This document shows, piece by piece, positions 44,101-55,205 of a stretch of 64,000 bases of DNA (the first letter of the stretch is position 1; each line of letters opens with the position of its first letter). Made by a program: the position numbers and the translations under genes. The notes under the pieces are model-generated. The model did no database searches. It had not been told where the DNA came from and was given only the letters and a program-made list of their open reading frames with translations. Location of the stretch: assembly GCA_025175895.1 (NCBI GenBank), contig CM045992.1:120740377-120804376 (forward strand), written 5' to 3'. The DNA is from Wurfbainia villosa. Lineage: Eukaryota > Streptophyta > Magnoliopsida > Zingiberales > Zingiberaceae.

Positions 44101-46496
44101 GGTTTAAGAACTAGAGAAAACAATAAAAGTAAATGCATCAATGAACTCATGCATATTTAGTTACAGAAAAATCAAACTAAATATTACTTGAAAAAAGGAA
44201 TGACCATAGTGTGAATTTGGCTATATTTACAATATTAATATTCTTTTATATTATAGTTATTTATTAGTCAAGCATGTCAAAATCATTAACACTAAATAAT
44301 GATTGATTATAGGGGAAAAAAACAAAAAAAATCTATGAACATGTTTGACTACAATATGCAAAATCTATCATGTCTTGATAGCTAGATTAGAGATTTAGAG
44401 GTGAAAATGCATTTGAAGGTGAATAGTGATGAAAAAAAATTAATTCTTATAAATGAAGGGAAAATGTTTAAATAACATGGAATTCAATAAATGGTTGCTA
44501 AGTAGTTAATTGATTGTAAAGTTCAAAAAATGATCAGAAATAATGTTCAATTTCAGTAACAATAATTGTTAACAACATTTCTAAGTAATATTTAACAACA
44601 TGTAGCAATTTTTGACAATGCAAACATTTTTTAAATGGGGTAATGATTTAACCTAAACTTAGAATTAGCAACAATTAATTTTAATATGCAAATAAAAGAT
44701 AATGTTTTTCTAGACATTTATTGATCAAATTAAAGAATCAAATCAATTGCCAATTTTAGTTTGTCATTTTCATGTGTCCTAGTTACTCATGCCCTAGATA
44801 TATAAAAAACTAGGGTAAAGATCCGATCCTTTTCATTTGAGGTCATTAAAATCTTTTTTGTGCACATATTTTTATCATCAAAATAATTGATTGATCACAT
44901 TCTAACAAAGTTTTTAGTGCATTCAAAATAATTGATGTAGTGTATTTGGATCATATACTTCTAATCTTTCTCTTTTAATGTTAATTAAATAATAAATAAA
45001 TGTATACAAGAGACTAACTTCTAATTAAAAAAAAAGGCTAAATTTGTGGATTGAATCCTCCTATGAAAATAAACTCAAAATAGTCATGAAATATATGTAT
45101 AAAAAATTGGATACGTCAATTATTTGACTTGTTGAAAGAAATTCTACTCAATGATTAATAAGTTTTAAACAATACGAATTCATAGTAGTTCATGTTGTGC
45201 ATCAACTAGATCAAATAATGTTTTTTCCAAAAATGTACATAGATTTTTTTTTAAGAGAGAAGTGCTAAATTGATATATCAAATATCTTATATATCAATTT
45301 TTTTTAATAAAAATATTATGTAATATTTTATAATTAACAAATATTTACTTAATCATGTGCTAGATTTCTTATGAAATTGAAACAAAGGAAAAGCAGTACA
45401 AGTAGTGTTTTGAAGAGGAAGAAACTAGCTAGGAGTTAATTGTATTTATTGCATTAGATCAAATTAATGCATGCACCGTCTCTAATCAAATCATGATAGT
45501 CTATTCTATATGGTTTATAAGCTTGATGTTATATATATATTTGTCTTTTTTTTTTCTTAGTGTGGGTTAAATCTAAAAGATCTTGAAGTATTTGTGACCA
45601 ACTTTTTAAAATTTTCTTTCCATCACTATTGTCATCATTACCATTTGCAAAACCCTAATTTCCTAATTCTCTCATTCACCAAGATCAACCTATTGCACAC
45701 ACTAGCTTTCCATATGTGATTATTTCTGAGCAGCTTTTTTTAAAATTCCTTTGCCTATTAATTTCCTCAACAGCCTTCTCATCTTAATAACAGTCGAAGA
45801 AGAAGAAGAGAAAGAAAAAAAAAAAGGATTTATAGATCAAACTATTTTATTGTCGCCACAAAGAACTCTATCTAAATTCCAAAGCCTGAAACACTTCACT
45901 GTTCTACTTGAATTAATCACAAGAGATCATTCCTTCTGTTCTCCTGAAAGATCAGTCAAAACCAGTTAACTTCTCTTATAATAGAGAGAACATGGTTGCT
46001 TTCTCAGAACTAAGCGTGAAAAAGGAAAGAGATCCATTTGGTATTAATGTCCCCAGATTTGAAGGTTTCACCGTTCTTGGCAATATTTCTATTTTGAGAT
46101 CTTTCTCTCCACTTTTCGAGCATTATGGATGACGAAGAAAAGAGATCAGAAACGGAAACAAATTTAGCGTTGCTTCCAAGTTTGGAAATGGCTGCTGACA
46201 CCCAAATCCACCGCCAATAACTACTAATGAATTAATTATAGATTGCAGACTGTTTCTTTGATATATTTTTTTTTCGTAAGAAAAGCACAGAATTTTTAAA
46301 AGGTAGATAATTACTCGCCGCTGCCGAATTCGAAGAGCTTGCCGCGGCTGGAGAAGATGACGACGGCGACCTCGGCGTCGCAGAGGACGGATAGTTCGTT
46401 GGCCTTCTTGAGGAGGCCGCCGCGGCGCTTGGAGAAGGTCACCTGCCTGTTGACCTTGTTCTCGATCCTCTTCAGCTCCACTCTTCCCCTCCCCAT
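39176..46496 (-). CDS. AGL6: AGL6-like MIKC MADS-box transcription factor, eight exons
   Basis: A floral-type MADS factor. Exons: 46315-46496, 42766-42853, 41930-41997, 41681-41780, 41525-41566, 39580-39618, 39347-39486 and 39176-39269. They join with GT-AG introns to 250 aa. Exon 4 (100 bp) and exon 5 (42 bp) have the standard MIKC lengths. The MADS domain is MGRGRVELKRIENKVNRQVT ... KLFEF. The K domain reads HLHGEDLGQLNVKELQQLEQ. The C terminus has the AGL6-type SLQIG, then APPEAA and a terminal GWIP. Without exon 8 the frame would stop after MHEL; exon 8 restores the AGL6 motif. Oddities: RRGGLLKKANELS in place of the usual RRNGLLKKAYELS, and a poorly conserved I region. Intron 1 is 3.5 kb, a common site of regulation in MADS genes. 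Confidence 0.88.
41071..41101. repeat. GA microsatellite in AGL6-like intron 5
   Basis: A (GA)n run of about 31 bp. Similar GAGA tracts are bound by BPC factors in plants, but no function can be claimed here. Confidence 0.9.
42854..46314 (-). other. Intron 1 of the AGL6-like gene
   Basis: A 3.5-kb, strongly AT-rich intron. Open frames within it (for example 45751-45969 and 46010-46201) are short and unlike known proteins. No transposon ends were found. Confidence 0.6.
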
Positions 46497-47089
46497 TCCG
46501 CTACAGCGCTGCACTACTTCACCCCCCTCCAATCGACTTTTGCTTCTTGGATTCAACTTCCAGTTGACACCGTCCGTATTTAATGACACGGAAACAAGCT
46601 AAAGAAAGTGAGAGAGAGAGGGGAAAGTGACGAGGGGCAGCAGTAACACATGGAAGCAGAAGAGAGAGAGAAGAATTCCATCTCGTCCATTTCATTCCTT
46701 GCTTTAACTCTGTGCTCCAACTCCACATTAAGTAGTGGAAGAATGAAATATCTCTTATCGTTGCAGTTCCATTATTCTGGGAGCGAAGACACGTCGAGGA
46801 CATTTATTTATTTATATTAAAGTTGGGTGCAGCGGACATGAATGAGTCGTTTTATTGTGTGGCCTGCGCGCAGGCCAAGCCTGGCCTAGCTTGCTACATG
46901 GTGGCACAGTGGATGGGGTGAGCCGTATGCTCCGGCTTGTTCGTCGTCGGAGTGACAGAAAGGAGCAGTAATGGCGATATGATAGCGGATGGAAGGGGCA
47001 GCGGGAACTACGTGTCGAGAGGGAAACGACAAACATGCGTCCATACCGCATGTTTTTGGACGTCGTCGTAAATTTTTTTTTAAAAGTAA
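46497..47089. other. AGL6-like promoter region
   Basis: Upstream sequence of the MADS gene, with GA-rich stretches at about 46610-46675 that would lie in the leader. It is moderately GC-rich towards 46860-47000. No gene is supported. Confidence 0.5.
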
Positions 47090-47291
47090 ACATTTGAACT
47101 ACATGAAATCACTTCGCTCGCTCTCTTAATTTCAGAAGAAAAACAAAATATCGATCATCTCCTCAGGTATTTCAGAGATTCTCGTTATTAATTATCAGAT
47201 GGCCAAATTAGGCAACGTCAATCCCAAATTAAAGATTGAAAAAGCATGCAAATGTATGTTTGGAATCAGAATCACACCCACGTTTTAGCTT

Positions 47292-48534
47292 TCATTTGTT
47301 GACGACTCTGCACGACTTGCGAATCTGTCCCTGTTTCCCGGTGAGCACCTGGATGCCGCCCATCCTCACCATGGCGCCGCCGAACAGAGTCGGGAAGCTC
47401 GTGCCGGTGGCCAGAGCCTTGACGGTGGCGTTGGTCAACTTATCCGTCGCGATGTTCTGGTCCACCTTGAGGACGCCTCTCCTCGCCAGGATCTGCTTGT
47501 AGTAGCTGTTGTCCACCGTCAACGGCGTTCCCTGATCGAGGAGGATGAAGTTTTCGGCAGTAGATCCTGAGGGGCACGTCGACCTCAGCCTGGAGACGAG
47601 GCCGGGGTCCATGGCCGGGTCGGCCTTGCCGGTGTTCTTGTAGTTGTAGAGCCGGGATCGGACGAAGGAGCAGTGAGTGACCCCGACTGTGTGAGCTCCT
47701 ACAAGAGAAGTAATATAAGAGTTACAACGATCGATCGAGAAGCTATTTAGTGAACTTACGAAAAATATAATCTACCAAGCAGCAGCACTGTGTCGGAAGC
47801 ACTGAGCCCTTTAGCTTTGAACTTTGCGATAGCTTGAGAAGCAGATAATTCATGTCCAGGGAGATTACTGAGGGCTTCCGATGCGACTGAGACGTTGCCA
47901 TCCCTCCTCCCCGTTTGAACTGCATAAGCGTACTGTTTCCCACCGCTCTGCATGGATGCAAAACGAAATCAACAAACCAAACTAATTAAACTATATATAT
48001 GTGTGTAGGATTAATAGGTAGATTGAATTCTGAAGAAGGTGACTTATATTACCAGGACAACAGCATCTCTGGTGGCGATGGCGATGATATCAGCGCAGGA
48101 GACGACGCCGGGACACTTGCTCTCCAGTGCAGACTTCACCTGGTCGATTATGTCGTAGCCTCTGACGCTTTTGTTTGGGTCTGCATTCTTCTCGGCGTTC
48201 TTCCCACCCTTCCCGTCCAAAAGTATGGAAGCGTCGCATCCCTTGATTCATTTCGTAGCAAAAAATTCCGATCAATTACAGTATAATCATAATTCTCGAA
48301 ATATAATTATATATTTACCCTGACGAAGCAGTCGTGGAAGTGGAGGCGGAGGAGGGCGGGGACGATGGTTCTGTCACGGGAAAAGCGGGAGGCGATGATG
48401 CTCTTGACGGTGGCTTCCACGTCGGTGCCGTTGCATTTCCCTTTGTAGAATGCCACCTGCAGAGCACCGTGGCCAGTGGGGACGACGGCCAAGAGCCAAA
48501 GCAGAGCAAGGGCGGCGGCTACGGCTACGGCCAT
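47292..48534 (-). CDS. Class III peroxidase, copy 1, four exons
   Basis: A secreted haem peroxidase that oxidises phenolics with H2O2 in the cell wall or apoplast. Exons 48319-48534, 48053-48241, 47776-47947 and 47292-47698 give 327 aa with the classic four-exon layout. A signal peptide covers about residues 1-24 (MAVAVAAALALLWLLAVVP, ending GHGA). The distal site is LRLHFHDCFVRGCDAS with Arg63 and His67. The proximal haem ligand is His195 in GGAHTVGVTHC. It ends in RKSCRVVNK. The start at 48532-48534 was chosen because the signal peptide begins there. It is intact and nearly identical to the gene at 55206. The PRX subclass is not certain. Confidence 0.93.
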
Positions 48535-48619
48535 TCTGCTTTCTGGATGCCGGCGATCGATCAATCTCCTTTAATTTGGTGGAGGAGGTTGGCGAAGAGA
48601 GGTGGCGGGTTACCGGTGT

Positions 48620-48626
48620 TTATATA
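48620..48626 (-). promoter_or_regulatory. TATA box of peroxidase copy 1
   Basis: TATATAA on the minus strand, 86 bp upstream of the ATG and conserved exactly in copy 2 at the same spacing. Confidence 0.6.
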
Positions 48627-49247
48627 GCAAGATTTGGCGACGAATGAAATATATGATCGACGTGCAGTGCTTGTTTCCGCGACGTGCAGTGCTTGTGTTA
48701 GCCGGGAACAAGAATCTAAATTTAGATTATATGTCCAGTGGCCGATTTTAATATTCCAATTTCTTTGGTCAGTTCCTTAGTTTGTAATTATAATGCCATC
48801 ATGCTTGGCCATCTTTACAGGTTGATGCTGATCTTAATTATTTCCAAAGCCAAGAACAATTCAGGAGGCAATTGAGCATGCAGCACAAGTACCAGTTTCC
48901 ACCCTACTTATTATTATATATTATTTCCTTCTGAAAAGTAATGTTTATATAACTATTATTCGGATTATTAATTTAAAGGCGTTGACACAGCGAGCCAACT
49001 CATACATCGTCAACGTTATTGGGGAGCAATAAATGCTACATATACGGATCGATCCCAACCACATCCATAGCTTCAGAATTAGCAGATCTCTTGAATACAA
49101 TGGCATGCATCCATGCATGCATATATACGAGTATACGACGGAAGCGTGATGCATTTACCAGGGCCATGGGCATGGCCTTCATCAGATCTCTTGAATCACC
49201 CACGTACCTGCAAGACCATGGCCTTCTTCTCGCTCTTGCTCCCTAAA

Positions 49248-50469
49248 CAGGGGCGGATCTAAAATTTAAAATTTAGAGGGGCCGTAATGCAATTCAGATT
49301 TTTTACTCTTCGATCTTGTATCGTCTAAGAGGGATTCTTTCCGACCGCATCAGTAAATATTTTTTAAAAATTAATAAGTATTAAACCACCGCCAGTCTAT
49401 CCGGCGGTGGCCCTCCGATGCTTAAATTAGAATCATCATAGATAAAAGAAAATATATTAAATACAGTAAAAATAATACAGAGTAAAAAGAAGAGAATTTA
49501 TCTCATGTGTAGCTAGAAATATATAAGAGACTGTGAAATAATATTTAGATAATACTAGAAGAAGAAGAAATCGTCGAATAGCTAGAAAAGAAATATCAGA
49601 AAAATCACAGGAGATCCTATATGATAATTAATTAAACTCATATTTAATTAATCAAACACTAGTTAATTAATTAAACAGATTAATTAATCTAATCCAATTA
49701 ATCAATTAAATCAAAATTTAATTAATTACTTTAAAGTTAATTAATCAATTAAAATAGATTAACCAATCTAAAACCAATTAAAATTAATTAATTAATCTTA
49801 ATTCATCTAGTTTTAATTAATCTAAATCTAATTAATTATTTAAATCTAATCCAAATTAATTAATTCAAATAATCTGATTAATCAAAATATAAAATTGATT
49901 AAATAAAATCTTAATTAATTTAACCATCGAATGTCGACGGATTTCGTATGCAATCGGGTGGAAGACGATGACGTCTAGTGACGCAGTGGCGTGCGATTGC
50001 AAATGTGGTGCGACATCGATGGGACAACTTCCGTGATCGCGATATGACTGTGCACGTGAAGTAGAGGTCGACGGTGACCGGAGACGCGACTGGCAACGCC
50101 GAGTTGGCAGGGACAACGACAAATCGATGCACAACGACGGGCTCGCGAGTTGCGGCGTGTGAGCAACAGGCAAAGAGAAACTGTGGATGACAATTGTAAC
50201 ATAATAGAAAAAATTGAGAACGATGGTTGTGACATGATCGTTCTATGTAGGAGAGAAAATAAATATATAGTAATTAATTATATAGTATTTTTATAGATAG
50301 AAAATAAATATAGAATTTCGAGAAAAAAATTTATAGACTTAATTATGCATGGATTGAGATCTCATTATTATATAAAATATTTTATAAAAATAAATATAAT
50401 TTTTTATAAAATAAGTGGACTCGAGGGGGGGCCATGACCCCCTCCAGTCCCTTCGTAGATCCGCCATTG
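49248..50469. mobile_element. Non-autonomous hAT-like DNA transposon, 1,222 bp
   Basis: Terminal inverted repeats are CAGGGGCGGATCTA (left) and CAATGGCGGATCTA (right end, reverse complement). An identical 8-bp target duplication TCCCTAAA lies at 49240-49247 and 50470-50477. The 8-bp duplication and CAGGGGCGGA-type end are typical of a common plant hAT group. There is no transposase frame. The interior from about 49620 to 49920 is almost entirely TTAATTAA-like sequence. A GC-richer block at 49930-50240 has open frames without family similarity. Confidence 0.92.
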
Positions 50470-50477
50470 TCCCTAAA

Positions 50478-51371
50478 CCCTAGCTATATATATATAGAAA
50501 GTGGCATCTCTCCGTCATTATTTGTAAATTGTTATTTGATGATTTCGAACACATCCAGTCCCAGAGCTTAACAGCATTAATTTCGTGAGTTTTGTAGAGA
50601 AGAAAAATTCCTCACTCGATCAATTAGCCATGCACGTTGAGTTCAAGAGACTAGCTTAATTGAAATGGAGGAAATAAATTTTCATCAAATGCAATACGAT
50701 CGAACAAATTACTAAATATCGATGCATGTTCATGCATCGATATATCTAGAAAAGCAAACCCCAATAAATATCGATCTTTGATAAACATATACCAAATGTT
50801 AAAACAAAAGAAAACAAACTCTATAGTATAGCATATATCAAAGGTCAAAGTAAAAAAAATTAAAAGAAATCAAATTTTGTTGTTCATTATCATTTATAAT
50901 AGTTTATCTTGAAGTCACATAAGGAAAATAATAATAATATTAATTACGTATAAATATACAAACAGTCATCGTGATCTCCTCTAGCTAGCTTAATCACACA
51001 AACTTAATTATTATATATAGCTATATTAAGGTATCAAATAAGACAGTACAATTGTGAAATTAAGCGCTCGATAAATACTGAATTTGGACGACAATCTTAT
51101 GGATAGTTAGAAAAAGTACAGCAACAGTGAAATTAAGCATCAGATAAATACTGATTGCAGATAATTCATTAACAGGACTAATCTGCACTTAAATAAATAC
51201 TAATTATGAGTGATCGCTCACTATTACAATAATACTAGCTCGTAGATAAGGATGGATTCAATAATTAGAGTTCGGGAGGAATTAAGTTAATGTAATAAAT
51301 TACATACATGAAAATGTATTTATAGGCTGCGTGACCGTCCAACGACAGCAATATTGTCCTCTCCATCTTTG
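50478..51371. other. AT-rich spacer between the hAT and copia elements
   Basis: No gene is seen. A short duplicated motif (GTGAAATTAAGC followed by AGATAAATACTGA or similar) occurs at about 51054 and 51127. Otherwise it is unremarkable AT-rich DNA. Confidence 0.5.
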
Positions 51372-51376
51372 TGACA

Positions 51377-51572
51377 TAAAAGAGAATTAATCAAACAGAA
51401 TTAGGTGTAATCAAAATTGTAATTAAGGATAGAATTTTCTTATCTAGAATATTTAGTTGAATATTTCAATTGATTTAACCTTGTAATACATCTATAAATA
51501 TCATGTTTATGTACAAAGCGAATCAATGAAAAATATCTTTCAATTCTTTCTACAATTTATATTACTTTAACA
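51377..51572 (+). repeat. 5' LTR of the copia element
   Basis: 196 bp ending CTTTAACA, shared with the 3' LTR over most of its length, including a TAGAATATTTAGTTGAATAT block. It begins TAAAAG and not the usual TG. Confidence 0.85.
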
Positions 51573-53811
51573 TGGTATCAGAGCCTTGTTATTTTTTTTT
51601 TTCATCGCGCTCCGCGAGATTTGATCGGCTTGGAAGGAATCGGAGCTTTCTCTTCATTTTTGCGCCATTGCTCTCGATCGAGACAGACTTTGATCAAGGT
51701 GCAGAGTAGGGTCACATCAACAGCTCTTGCCGAGCTAGCTACCATTTAATACCAAGACTATTATCAGTAATCCCTTTCCTCAATCTCTCTCTCAATTTGG
51801 AGCGACGGCAACTAGAAGTTGAAGTGAGCAAGGAGACACTCGATGCTGCAGTGATCCAATACGTCCGTAGGCTGCTACCGCCGATCAACCTTCAACAGAT
51901 TTGTTACTGGATTTCTTATTAAGTGGAACAGAGTTGTCCACGCCGTCGCCCTCTTTGTCCGGAGCCTCTCTCGTGGACAAGGAGCAGTTAGTCGGCTACC
52001 TCGAGACTTTTGCCCATCCTAATCGACGTCCATTGCACCGGAAGCATCCGCATTGTCTTATCTCGGAATCCTCGCCAGTCAAAGATAATACACCTCCCAG
52101 CTCTGGATTCTCAGATAATGTAAGTCCATCTTCTTCACCATCCCCAACAAAGAGTGATTTAGAAGATGATGCACCTCGTCGCATACTCCCCTTGAGCGAT
52201 ATCTATGCACGATGTCCACCAAAGACGACGCGACATCCTCTTCCTTGTGCTCTCATAATCTCCTCAAAATCTATCGAGCCGACTTGTTTTTCTCAAGCAA
52301 ACAAGGATTCAAATTGGCGTAATGCAATGACTATAGAATTTGATGCGCTCCTTCGCAATGGAACATGGAGTCTAGTTCCGCGCACTCCCTCCATGAATGT
52401 AGTGGGCTCTAAATGGATATTTCGCCTTAAACATCGAGCTGATGGTTCTCTTGAACGATACAAAGCGCGACTAGTTGCGAAAGGATTTAGTCAACAACCA
52501 GGTATTGACTTTAATGACACCTTTAGTCCAGTTATCAAAATCACATATGTCCGATTATTATTATCAATAGCTGTAAGTTCGCACTGGCCTATTCGACAAC
52601 TAGATGTTTCTAATGCGTTTCTTCATGGTAATCTTGAGGAAACTATATTTATGGAGCAACCGTCTGGGTTCAGTCATCCACAGTTTCCAACTCATGTTTG
52701 TCAACTCAAGAAATCTATATATGGTCTTCGGCAAGCTCCTCGTGCATGGTTTCATCGCTTATCTAATTGGTTACAAGTACAAGGATTTTCTGGATCAAAA
52801 ACAGACTCTTCTCTATTTTATAAATATAATGATGGATCTATGATATTTTTCTTTATTTATGTGGATGATATCTTAATAACTGGGAATGATCAAAAGGGTA
52901 TCACAACTTTATTAAGGCTTCTCAATCAAGAATTTCCTATTCGAGATTTGGGCAATGCTCATTTTTTTTTGGTATTGAACTTATCCCACATGATGAAGGT
53001 TGTCTTCTCTCTCAAAGTAAATATATTGCTGAACTTCTTCAAAGAGCTAAGATGGATGGAGCACGTCCAATGTCCACACCAATTGCTATGAATAACAACA
53101 TTGTACCCTCAACCTCACCTGCTATGTTTGATCCTCAGATTTATCGAAGTATTGTTGGAGCTTTACAGTATGTTACTATCACACGACCTGATATTACATT
53201 TGCTGTAAATCGTGCTTGTCAGTTTATGCATGCTCCAATGAGAACAAAATTAGGAATGTGAAAAGAATTTTGCGTTATCTCAAAGGCACTATATTGCGGT
53301 CTTCTAATATATCGTCATTCATCGAAGTTTACACGCTTTATAGTGATCTTGATTGGGCAAGTTCTCTCAAGATAGGCGCTCTACCGGTGGATATGCAATA
53401 TTTACGGGACAAAATCTTATCTCATGGAACTCGAAAAAGCAACCACTTATTTCGCCGAGCATCGAAATTTGAATATAAAGCTATAGCCAATGCAACATCT
53501 GAAATTATTTGGCTTCAATCACTTCTTTCTGAATTACATCTTGTGTCGAATACCATACCGAAAATTTGGTGTGACAATATTGGAGCAACATATCTTACGG
53601 CAAATCCGATTTTTCATGCTCGTACAAAACATGTAGAAATTGATTTTCATTTTGTTCGAGAACAAGTTGCAACTAAACAATTATCTGTTTCATATATTTC
53701 TGCAGAAGATCAAATCGCTGATATCTTTACCAAGCCATTATCCAGACATCGTTTCAATAAGTTAGCAATCAAACTCAACGTGAAAGATCTCCCGTTGAAT
53801 TTACAGGGGGA

Positions 53812-54039
53812 TAAAAGAGAATTAATCAAACAGACCGTGTCAAATTAGAATTAATCAAATAGGCTTGGTCGATAGGCTTTGTCAAATTAGATAGGATAGA
53901 GTTTTCTTATCTAGAATATTTAGTTGAATATTTCAATTAATTTAGCCTTGTAATACATCTATAAATATCATGTTTATGTACAAAGCGAATCAATGAAAAA
54001 TATCTTTCAATTCTTTCTTCGATTCATATTACTTTAACA
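53812..54039 (+). repeat. 3' LTR of the copia element
   Basis: 228 bp. It is longer than the 5' LTR because of extra sequence after the first 22 bp (a GTCAAATTAGA-containing near-duplication). The LTRs also differ by several substitutions, so the insertion is not very recent. Confidence 0.85.
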
Positions 54040-54044
54040 TGACA

Positions 54045-55079
54045 TGCAAGGTCTTCGTCTTTATCCTTCCTCCTTTGTTGTTCGTTGTCGCCATCTCCTC
54101 CCGTTACAACCCTCCTCATCAACACATTCTTGTATCCTATCTCTTTCTTCCCTTCCACGTACGATTCCCTCTTCGAGCATGCCCTCGCCTTGTCGAACTT
54201 CCCTTCGAAGTGCGCCGACGAGAAGGTCATCACAATGATCAACTTCTCACCGGAATTGTGCTGCCTTCGGCTGACCTCTCCCAGAGCTTTCCACACTGCT
54301 TTATGGAACATGTCGAAGAAGCTGATCTCAGTGAGGTTGAAGTTGGGACAAGCTGCATGGTAGCCGGGCACGATGCGATGCTCTTGGTATATCACTGGGA
54401 GAAGGTACAAGTGCTCCATCGAGAACAACACGATATTGATCCCGTCTAACTCCGTCACCCATCGATCGTCGGTGGTCTTCAAGAATAGAGTATTGTGCTT
54501 TAGCCCCATCAGCTTGTCCTTCTCCGATCCGCTCCCTTCACGAGGAAAGCTGTCCGGAAAACGGAGACGGTGACATTCTGTTACTTGAATATCCACCGTC
54601 GGAACTTGTTCTCCTCGCCATTGTGATAGATAAGATTGGGCTCTTCTGCAGGGCGATAGTGCTCCATGCAATTTTGGCTAGTGTTATTGTCGATAATCTC
54701 AATCCTCCCACCTTTGAAGGTGTACTTGTGTCACGATAGATCCATCTTTGCTCCTAGTCAGAATATAAAAACATTGACTATGAGTGATAACTTATTATCA
54801 CGATCAATTTAATTTCATGGATAGTCAAGATGTATAAACAAAATAAATTCCCAATAGGTGCTACCTTTGATCTCTAAAGAGTTCAACTATAAGCTTTTAA
54901 AACTTTATGCATAACTACTATTTAACATTTATGACATAATTAACTCCTACAGTTAACATAAAAATATATATAAGCTAGCTAGAGGACAATGATAAAATTC
55001 CTTTGCACCATAAGCGTTAGATTTAAACGTCTTAAAAGTCACTTCAAAAGAAAGCATCTCTTGTTGATATCACGAACGT
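54045..55079. other. Unassigned segment with a long open frame
   Basis: Immediately right of the copia insertion, a 215-codon frame is open on the minus strand (54024-54671), and three plus-strand frames are also open. I recognise no domain in any of them. Composition is higher in GC than in the neighbours, so this may be a decayed gene or captured gene piece cut by the copia insertion. From 54720 on, the DNA is AT-rich and featureless. Confidence 0.35.
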
Positions 55080-55205
55080 GAAGAACTACATATAAAATCA
55101 CTTCACTGATCACTCTCTTAATTTCTGATATTTCAGAAGGGAAACAAAATACCAAAATTAAAGATTGAAAAAGTAAATAGCTGGAATCACACATTTTAAC
55201 TTAAT

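Larger units (their letters stand above)
47090..49040. repeat. Peroxidase duplication unit, copy 1
   Basis: This roughly 1.9-kb block is near-identical to about 55080-56920 at an offset of 7,938 bp in the 5' part. It includes the whole peroxidase gene, its introns and about 400 bp of upstream sequence. Similarity fades into short matching islands at both ends (for example GGCGTTGACA and ATCGTCAACGT). Confidence 0.85.
51377..54039 (+). mobile_element. Ty1/copia retrotransposon, internally deleted and frame-broken
   Basis: A 2,663-bp element with related LTRs at 51377-51572 and 53812-54039 and a 5-bp target duplication TGACA at 51372-51376 and 54040-54044. The primer site TGGTATCAGAGC (51573-51584) matches initiator tRNA-Met. 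A polypurine tract ACAGGGGGA precedes the 3' LTR. The body retains the end of integrase-linked sequence, most of the reverse transcriptase (GSKWIFRLKHRADGSLERYK; LDVSNAFLHG; YVDDILITGN) and RNase H (FEYKAIANATSEIIWLQ; HVEIDFHFVRE). Gag, protease and the integrase core are absent. Frame breaks occur near 52970 (T run), 53250 and 53370. It cannot move on its own. Confidence 0.93.

Noticed and set aside
54039..54449. Possible membrane or exocyst-like protein on the plus strand
   Set aside because: No conserved motif could be matched in any frame; left as an unassigned open region.
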